From a virus, in IMG/VR virus record IMGVR_UViG_3300032309_000526, positions 1 through 21,111 of that record: a stretch of 21,111 bases of DNA; one strand, written 5' to 3'. Below the pieces are notes generated by a model. The model was not told where the DNA came from. It was given only the letters and a program-made list of their open reading frames with translations, and did no database searches. Each line of letters opens with the position of its first letter. The stretch's first letter is position 1. Positions 12,750 to 18,538 of this stretch are shown piece after piece. The position numbers and the translations under genes were made by a program.

Positions 12750-13222
12750 ACATTTCCGCCAAGTGCTTGCACATGATCCGTCACCATGAGGGGGTCAGGC
12801 AAAACCCGTATAAATGCCCAGCAAAGTTGTGGACGGTGGGCGTTGGGCATGTCATGTTTCCAGAGCAGGGTAAGCTCAAGATAGACCAGCGGGATGCGTT
12901 TGTGCCACCGCCAGAGGCTATGCGTAAACATTCAATGGAGGAAGTCGATGCGATACTTAGGGCCGATCTTGCTCGCTTTGAGAAGGGAGTGGCTACTTAT
13001 TGTCCTGTTCCTCTCACTCAAGGACAGTTTGATGCGTTGGTATCCTTTTCTTTCAACGTTGGGCTAGGCACGCTTCAGCGGTCAACCATGCGTCAAAAAG
13101 TATTGCGCGGTGATATGGCTGGCGCAGCAGAAGAACTCTTGAAGTATTGCATGGCGGGGGGTAAAATTCTCAAAGGGCTTCAGAATCGTCGGATTGACGA
13201 GCGTGCCGTGTTTTTATCCTAG
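12746..13222 (+). CDS. Endolysin, GH24 lysozyme
   Basis: This 158-residue muramidase of the T4-lysozyme class (glycoside hydrolase family 24) would cleave the cell-wall glycan during lysis. The active-site region is His-His-Glu15-Gly followed by Cys24, and Thr30 inside Leu-Trp-Thr-Val-Gly-Val-Gly-His (28-35). Spacing equals T4 Glu11/Asp20/Thr26, with Cys in place of Asp. This Glu-Cys-Thr variant is known in several phage lysozymes. Later family marks are Phe-Asn-Val-Gly-Leu-Gly and Gly-Leu-x-Asn-Arg-Arg-x-x-Glu-Arg-Ala. There is no signal or SAR helix, so release needs a classical holin. The start overlaps the upstream stop (ATGA), and the length is normal. Confidence 0.92.
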   Translation: MNISAKCLHMIRHHEGVRQNPYKCPAKLWTVGVGHVMFPEQGKLKIDQRDAFVPPPEAMRKHSMEEVDAILRADLARFEKGVATYCPVPLTQGQFDALVSFSFNVGLGTLQRSTMRQKVLRGDMAGAAEELLKYCMAGGKILKGLQNRRIDERAVFLS

Positions 13223-13230
13223 GACAGCCG

Positions 13231-15318
13231 ATGCCATTACAAAAAATTCTGTTTAAACCGGGCGTCAACCGGGAGAATACTCGATACACCACTGAGGGTG
13301 GCTGGTACGAGTGCGACAAAATCCGGTTCCGTCAAGGCAACCCAGAAAAGATAGGCGGATGGGCGGCGTATTCTTACAACACGTTTGTGGGTGTTTGCCG
13401 TTCTTTGTGGAACTGGATTACGCTTGGGCAGCTTAACTTAATTGGCATCGGTACAAACTTAAAATTTTACGTTGCTTCTGGTAGCACGTATTACGACATC
13501 ACGCCAATTCGCCGCAGCGTTACATTAACCAACCCGTTTACCGCTACAAACGGATCTTCCATCATTACGGTTTCAGACGCAAATAATGGCGTTATCGCAA
13601 ATGACTTTGTCACTTTTTCCGGCGCTGTTGGGCTGGGCGGTGCAATCACAGCCGCGGTGCTAAATAAAGAATTTCAAGTAATAAATGCGCTCAGCCCAAC
13701 CCTTTACACATTTGACTGTGGGGTTCTTGCCACTCCTAGCGACACAGGGCAAGGAGGGGCGTCTGTCTTAGCTAAATACCAAGTAAACACCGGTACTGCT
13801 ACGCAGGTTCCTTTTTCTGGGTGGGGTGCGGGCACATGGGGCAACGGGACATGGGGCAACGGGACCACCGCCACAACCCAGTTGCAGTTATGGAACCAGT
13901 ACAACTTTGGCGAAGACCTTATTTACGGGCCGCGCGGCGGCGCTATTTACTACTGGACTGCCTCAACCGGCGTACAGCTTCGAGGCGAAAAACTCAGTTC
14001 GTTGGGCGGACAAGTCATATTTTCAATTAGCTCCCCCGCGTCTGTAACGCTTTCAAATTTGCTACCTTTAGGTACAGCAATTCAATTTAACACAACAGGT
14101 GCTTTACCAACTGGGATCATTGCAAACACTACTTACTATGTGTACAACCCCAGCATAGACGGGTATGTGGTACAGCTCCAAGACGCCAACGGTAACGTTG
14201 TCAACACATCAGGAACCCAATCGGGGACCCAGTACATCTCTAATTTAGTAGACGTACCGTTGGAACAAAATTGGATCCTTGTGTCGGACACTTCTCGTTT
14301 TATCATGGCTTTTGGCACAAACGACTATGGCAGTATTGCAATAGATCCCATGTTGATTCGTTGGTCTGACCAAAATAACCCATACGCTTGGACCCCAAAC
14401 ATTACAAATCAAGCGGGTAGCATACGTTTGTCGCATGGGTCAAACATTGTTACGGCTATTCAGACGCGTCAAGAAATTGTGGTCTTCACAGACCAATCCG
14501 TATATTCACTTCAGTATCTTGGCCCCCCATATGTGTGGGGAACGCAGTTGCTGGGGGACAACATTTCTATTCAAAGTCCTAATTCTGTAGCGCTTGCTTC
14601 TGGTGTTGTTTACTGGATGGGCACCGATAAGTTCTATCGCTATGATGGCCGCGTTCAAACACTTAACTGCGATGTGCGCCGATATGTCTTCTCAGACATT
14701 AACAAAGCGGAAAACTTGCAAATTTTTGCCAGCACCAACGAGGGCTTTAACGAGGTGTGGTGGTTCTACGTGTCCGCAGACTCTGGAACTGTTGACAAGT
14801 ACGTGGTGTATAACTATCTAGAAAATGTCTGGTACTACGGAACAATGGCGCGAACCGCGTGGTTGGACTCAGGACTTCTTCCAAGCCCAATTGCAGCCAC
14901 ATACAACAACCGTTTGGTATTCCAAGAAAACGGCATTGACGACAACGAAACTCCTGTAACCGCGCCAATCGTGGCATATATCGCGTCTTCCGAGTTTGAC
15001 ATAGGCGACGGTCATAATTTTTCATTTATTTGGCGCATGCTCCCGGATTTAACTTTTGCTGAATCGGACACAGCAACTTCCCCAGAAGTAGTTTTGACGC
15101 TTTACCCGCTGGCTAACTCAGGTTCCGGCGTATCCGCATCCGGCGTAGATAATGTGCTGTTGGGCAGCACGTACCTTATTACAGAAGAATTTACAGGCAT
15201 TGTCTATACCCGCATTCGTGGGCGGCAGTTAATTTTTCAAATAGAGTCTACCAAGATTGGTACAACTTGGCAGCTTGGTGCTCCCCGTATTGACATTCGC
15301 CCGGATGGGAGGCGTTAA
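13231..15318 (+). CDS. Tail nozzle, P22 gp10-like
   Basis: This 695-residue protein resembles P22 gp10 (DNA stabilisation protein), the T7 gp12-type nozzle that forms the end of the short tail. Typical marks are the N-terminus with Lys-Pro-Gly-Val-Asn-x-Glu-x-Thr and Lys-Ile-Arg-Phe-Arg, a Trp-Gly repeat segment (198-213), Pro-Arg-Gly-Gly-Ala-Ile-Tyr-Tyr-Trp (234-242), several beta-propeller-like strands with Tyr-Arg-Tyr-Asp-Gly, and the C-terminus Ile-Arg-Pro-Asp-Gly-Arg-Arg. Two stretches (about 100-165 and 262-339) look like inserted beta modules. It follows the endolysin by 8 bases and overlaps the next gene by one base (TAATG). Confidence 0.85.
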   Translation: MPLQKILFKPGVNRENTRYTTEGGWYECDKIRFRQGNPEKIGGWAAYSYNTFVGVCRSLWNWITLGQLNLIGIGTNLKFYVASGSTYYDITPIRRSVTLTNPFTATNGSSIITVSDANNGVIANDFVTFSGAVGLGGAITAAVLNKEFQVINALSPTLYTFDCGVLATPSDTGQGGASVLAKYQVNTGTATQVPFSGWGAGTWGNGTWGNGTTATTQLQLWNQYNFGEDLIYGPRGGAIYYWTASTGVQLRGEKLSSLGGQVIFSISSPASVTLSNLLPLGTAIQFNTTGALPTGIIANTTYYVYNPSIDGYVVQLQDANGNVVNTSGTQSGTQYISNLVDVPLEQNWILVSDTSRFIMAFGTNDYGSIAIDPMLIRWSDQNNPYAWTPNITNQAGSIRLSHGSNIVTAIQTRQEIVVFTDQSVYSLQYLGPPYVWGTQLLGDNISIQSPNSVALASGVVYWMGTDKFYRYDGRVQTLNCDVRRYVFSDINKAENLQIFASTNEGFNEVWWFYVSADSGTVDKYVVYNYLENVWYYGTMARTAWLDSGLLPSPIAATYNNRLVFQENGIDDNETPVTAPIVAYIASSEFDIGDGHNFSFIWRMLPDLTFAESDTATSPEVVLTLYPLANSGSGVSASGVDNVLLGSTYLITEEFTGIVYTRIRGRQLIFQIESTKIGTTWQLGAPRIDIRPDGRR
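13834..13863 (+). repeat. 15-base tandem repeat in nozzle gene
   Basis: Two identical 15-base units stand head to tail, at 13834-13848 and 13849-13863, and a diverged copy precedes them. They encode the repeated Thr-Trp-Gly-Asn-Gly pentapeptide in the Trp/Gly-rich segment of the nozzle protein. A Trp-Gly-x-Gly segment at this place is common in this family, so the repeat is probably functional coding sequence that could also vary by slippage. Confidence 0.8.
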
Positions 15319-15593
15319 TGGCAACAACACTGGAAACCGTTATCACTCCTGCAGCACCGAGTTTACCGCTTGGAACGCAAGAGTATCAGCGTCAATACCA
15401 AGACCAGTTAAACAACGTTTTGCGTCTGTACTTCAATCAGCTAGCAACGGCGGTTACCGTTCAAACAGAAAACTCAAACACTTTGCAAAGCGAGATTGAC
15501 ACGTTAAACAATGATATTGCAACACTACAAGCGGAAATTGACAATATAGTTACCACCAGTAATCCGTTAACACTTCTTTGGTTGGGCATGTAA
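15318..15593 (+). CDS. Small coiled-coil protein, possible tail needle
   Basis: This 91-residue protein starts on a TAATG overlap with the nozzle gene. Residues 22-42 form a helix with a Leu-Asn-Asn-Val-Leu-Arg-Leu-Tyr-Phe-Asn-Gln-Leu segment that I recall in many aquatic phages. Residues about 53-78 show heptad repeats typical of a trimeric coiled coil, followed by a hydrophobic end (Leu-Leu-Trp-Leu-Gly-Met). In P22 the gene after gp10 encodes the needle gp26, a coiled-coil plug, so a similar role is possible here. The protein is much shorter than gp26, so this rests on position and coiled coil only. Confidence 0.75.
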   Translation: MATTLETVITPAAPSLPLGTQEYQRQYQDQLNNVLRLYFNQLATAVTVQTENSNTLQSEIDTLNNDIATLQAEIDNIVTTSNPLTLLWLGM

Positions 15594-15931
15594 TGGCAAA
15601 CTACCAGATAGTAACCCCCGTACAGCTTGGGCAGGCAGCCATGACAACAAGCTACGCGGTTTTATACACCGTGCCTGCCAGCACACGCACGTACGTCAAA
15701 CAGTTGGATATCTGCAATACAGGCGCTGCGCCCATCAACGTGTATGTGTCTTTGGTACCCAGCGCGGGGTCGGCAAGTACTGCCAATGCTATTTTTTACA
15801 ACACGCCCGTTGCAGGGTTTACCACGGTGTCGTGGTTTGGTACACAGATCATGAACGCATCCGGCACAATCCAAGTTAAAGCGTCGGCAACCGGCGTGAC
15901 CATTACTGCAAGCGGCGGAGAAGCTACCTAA
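15593..15931 (+). CDS. Putative virion protein, small beta-sandwich
   Basis: This 112-residue protein starts at ATG 15593, on a TAATG overlap with the preceding stop; a TTG at 15578 upstream is inside the previous gene and is not needed. Its pattern is a run of short strands with Leu-Tyr-Thr-Val-Pro-Ala-x-Thr-Arg-Thr-Tyr-Val-Lys, then Cys-Asn-Thr-Gly-Ala-Ala-Pro-Ile-Asn-Val, then Ala-Asn-Ala-Ile-Phe-Tyr-Asn. I recall such proteins as small structural or tail-surface proteins in other phages. The last codons overlap the next gene by one base (TAATG). Exact location in the particle is unknown. Confidence 0.76.
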   Translation: MANYQIVTPVQLGQAAMTTSYAVLYTVPASTRTYVKQLDICNTGAAPINVYVSLVPSAGSASTANAIFYNTPVAGFTTVSWFGTQIMNASGTIQVKASATGVTITASGGEAT

Positions 15932-18477
15932 TGACCATCTCTCAATTTCCTACACCTTCGACAGTTCCTGATATTGGGGGGGTTAACTATGACCCAGTGG
16001 ATAAGCTGCGAGTATCGACGCCCCAAGCGCTGATTGATACGGACTTTGAGTACGGCATACAGCCTACAAAATGGGAAACGCTTTTTCTTCAGAACAACCG
16101 TCAAGCTTGTTTCTACGACCCAACTACGCCAATCACGTTTACAAATATCTCAGGCGCGGGTACACGGATTGTTACAGTTTTAACGACTACTCCTCCAGCG
16201 GTGGGCAGCATTGTTTACATTCAGAACTCGACCGATTACAACGCCAATGGTTGGTTCTACGTCGACACTATTTCAGCAGGTGTGAACTTTACGTACACTG
16301 CTGCGGCAACTATCTCTGCCGGTACTATTTACGACCCAGACCGTACGTATATGTGGCAAGGTTCGTTTTACACAGGCTGCGGTATCACATTAAGTTCGGT
16401 GACTGCGTTTACCTACAGCGGAACAAACATTACCTGCACAACTGCGGGTGCGCACGGCCTAGAGCCAAACAATCTTATCTACGTAGTAAACACTACCGCT
16501 ACAACAAACGCCCCCAACGGAGCTTGGGTCGTGTCTACTACGCCGACACAAAACACATTTACGTTTAACGTTGTCAACCTTCCAACGGGCACTATTGGTA
16601 ACACCGCAGACGCCGTAACTCTTTTTGCCCGCCCTTCAGGTGTTGTTGAACAGCGAGCTTTTGATGGTGGCGTGGCTTTTACTGCGGGTTCTGTTTGCCC
16701 AAACGCGCAGACAATGCGTCAGACACGCCGGTATTTTCGTTACCAATCAGGTAAAGGAATTCAGTTTTCTACCGGCTCTACGTTGAAACCGGCTTTATTT
16801 ACCACAGCGTTTTCTGCCATAGGTACTACAGTTACGGTGACTTGCCGATTCCCTCATAACTTAGCCGTAGGTACAACGATTGTTGTGTCTGGCTGTTTGC
16901 CAATTACGTACAACGGCACGTATACAGTTGCTACCGTTCCTACAGCCACTACGTTAACTTATACCGTGCCAGTGGCTCCGGCCACAACCCCCGCAACGGG
17001 ATTTCCACAACGTGTGAGCGCTACAAATTGGTACGGCTCAGCAGTGCGTGTTGGCATTTTTGATTTACAAAATGGCATGTTTTTTGAATACGACGGCCAA
17101 ACGCTTTACGCTGTGCGCCGCAACAGTGTTTTGCAACTCAACGGAGTTTCTGCGGTTACGCAGGGCAGTCAAACTGTTACCGGCACAGGCACACAGTTCT
17201 CCTCGCAGTTAAACACGGGCGACTACATTGTTATCCGTGGGCAGTCTTACCGTGTATTGAGTATTAACAGCGACACACAAATTCTTATAACTCCCGAATA
17301 CAAAGGCGCTACGCTAACCACTGGTGTTATTATTTCCAAGACTACAGACAACAGAACGCCGCAGTCTCAATGGGATGACCCCTGCGACGGCACAGGCGCG
17401 TCGGGGTACAACATTGATCTAACCCGCATGCAGATGTGGTTTATTGACTATTCGTGGTATGGCGCGGGCGTAATTCGTTTTGGTGTGCGAACTACCCAAG
17501 GAACCATTGCGTACGTCTACACTTTTGTCAACAACAACGTCCAGTACGAGGCGTATATGCGCAGCGGTAACATACCCGCGCACTATGAATCTACTGCTGT
17601 TGGGCCTGTGACAAAAACAACTCAGAGTCTTGACGCGTTGATCCCTGCGGGCGGCGCTATATATGTTGAGGATACAACGCAGTTTGCTCCTTCAGGCACG
17701 GTACGTGTTACCTCCGCAGGCAGTACGGGCAATGTCGAGTACATTTCGTATAGTGCCAAAACAGCAACGACTTTGACTATTGCAGCCCGTGCGCAATCGG
17801 GAGGGCAAGGCACCGCACAGACCTTTACATACTCTGCCACTGCGCCAACCACTGTTACGTTTGCCGCTCCCGATACCGCAGCTACGTTAGCTCACTGGGG
17901 TTCCTCTGTCATCATGGACGGTCGTTTTGACGATGACAAGTCCCTGCTGTTTAACTTTGGCCAGGTTACAAACGTCAGTGTTAACGCCGGTGTTGTGCAA
18001 CCGTTGCTCAGTATTCGATTGGCCCCTAGCGTAGACAACGGATTCACGGGCGTGCTCGGCGTGCGCGAGATTATTAACCGTATGCAGTTGAAACCCGCTG
18101 AATTGGGTATTTACGCCAGCGGCCCATTCCTGATCCAGCTTCGCTTAAATGGTCGACCTAGTGGCGGCACGTTTGTTTCAGCCGGTGGTTCTTCGTTGTC
18201 CCAAGTGGCTACCCATGCGGTTGGACAAACCTATGCGGGTGGCGAATCTGTGGCTGCGGCTTACACAAACAGTAACGGCCAAACTACATTGGACTTAACC
18301 CAAGTGCGTGATCTGGGTAATGCCATTCTTGGCGGTGGAACAAACAACACCGTGCCTACTGCAACCGCTAACCTGTACCCCGACGGCCCTGACGTGCTGA
18401 CAGTTGTAGCCACAAACATTGGTGCTGCAGCCGCAACCATTCAAGCTCGTTTAACTTGGACTGAGGCACAGGCGTAA
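15931..18477 (+). CDS. Large virion structural protein
   Basis: This is an 848-residue protein. The N-terminus (Leu-Arg-Val-Ser-Thr-Pro-Gln-Ala-Leu-Ile-Asp-Thr-Asp-Phe-Glu-Tyr-Gly, about 26-42, then Pro-Thr-Lys-Trp-Glu) matches large structural proteins I recall from aquatic phages. Between about 68 and 350 there are three similar beta modules with a Gly-x-x-Val-x-Val core and Asn-Gly-x-Trp/Tyr-x-Val; two have His-Gly-Leu or His-Asn-Leu. Residues about 566-640 form another beta module (Gly-Ala-Ile-Tyr-Val-Glu-Asp-Thr-Thr-Gln-Phe, then Asn-Val-Glu-Tyr-Ile-Ser-Tyr) similar to the insert in the gp4-like protein. The C-terminal part (650-848) is again beta-rich with Arg-Phe-Asp-Asp-Asp-Lys-Ser. 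A tail-associated or surface location is inferred. Confidence 0.8.
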   Translation: MTISQFPTPSTVPDIGGVNYDPVDKLRVSTPQALIDTDFEYGIQPTKWETLFLQNNRQACFYDPTTPITFTNISGAGTRIVTVLTTTPPAVGSIVYIQNSTDYNANGWFYVDTISAGVNFTYTAAATISAGTIYDPDRTYMWQGSFYTGCGITLSSVTAFTYSGTNITCTTAGAHGLEPNNLIYVVNTTATTNAPNGAWVVSTTPTQNTFTFNVVNLPTGTIGNTADAVTLFARPSGVVEQRAFDGGVAFTAGSVCPNAQTMRQTRRYFRYQSGKGIQFSTGSTLKPALFTTAFSAIGTTVTVTCRFPHNLAVGTTIVVSGCLPITYNGTYTVATVPTATTLTYTVPVAPATTPATGFPQRVSATNWYGSAVRVGIFDLQNGMFFEYDGQTLYAVRRNSVLQLNGVSAVTQGSQTVTGTGTQFSSQLNTGDYIVIRGQSYRVLSINSDTQILITPEYKGATLTTGVIISKTTDNRTPQSQWDDPCDGTGASGYNIDLTRMQMWFIDYSWYGAGVIRFGVRTTQGTIAYVYTFVNNNVQYEAYMRSGNIPAHYESTAVGPVTKTTQSLDALIPAGGAIYVEDTTQFAPSGTVRVTSAGSTGNVEYISYSAKTATTLTIAARAQSGGQGTAQTFTYSATAPTTVTFAAPDTAATLAHWGSSVIMDGRFDDDKSLLFNFGQVTNVSVNAGVVQPLLSIRLAPSVDNGFTGVLGVREIINRMQLKPAELGIYASGPFLIQLRLNGRPSGGTFVSAGGSSLSQVATHAVGQTYAGGESVAAAYTNSNGQTTLDLTQVRDLGNAILGGGTNNTVPTATANLYPDGPDVLTVVATNIGAAAATIQARLTWTEAQA

Positions 18478-18481
18478 GCCA

Positions 18482-18510
18482 TTGTCTAGTAGCCCTTCGC
18501 ATGATATTAT
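18482..18510 (+). promoter_or_regulatory. Putative sigma70-type promoter
   Basis: The 61-base gap before the last gene contains TTGTCT (18482-18487) and TATTAT (18505-18510) with a spacer of exactly 17 bases. These match the bacterial -35 and -10 consensus at four and five of six positions. Transcription would start near 18517, just ahead of the ribosome site of the following gene. It is the longest intergenic gap in the window. The match is by eye and could be chance, but its location supports it. Confidence 0.45.
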
Positions 18511-18538
18511 CCAGCAACCCCCATTTTGAGAGGCAAAA

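Noticed and set aside
15578-15592. TTG start for the small beta protein
   Set aside because: ATG 15593 forms a TAATG junction with the upstream stop and fits the start of the recalled family.
16071-16568. Plus-strand frame of 165 codons
   Set aside because: An out-of-frame shadow of the 848-residue structural gene, with Arg/Tyr/His-rich composition and no ribosome site.
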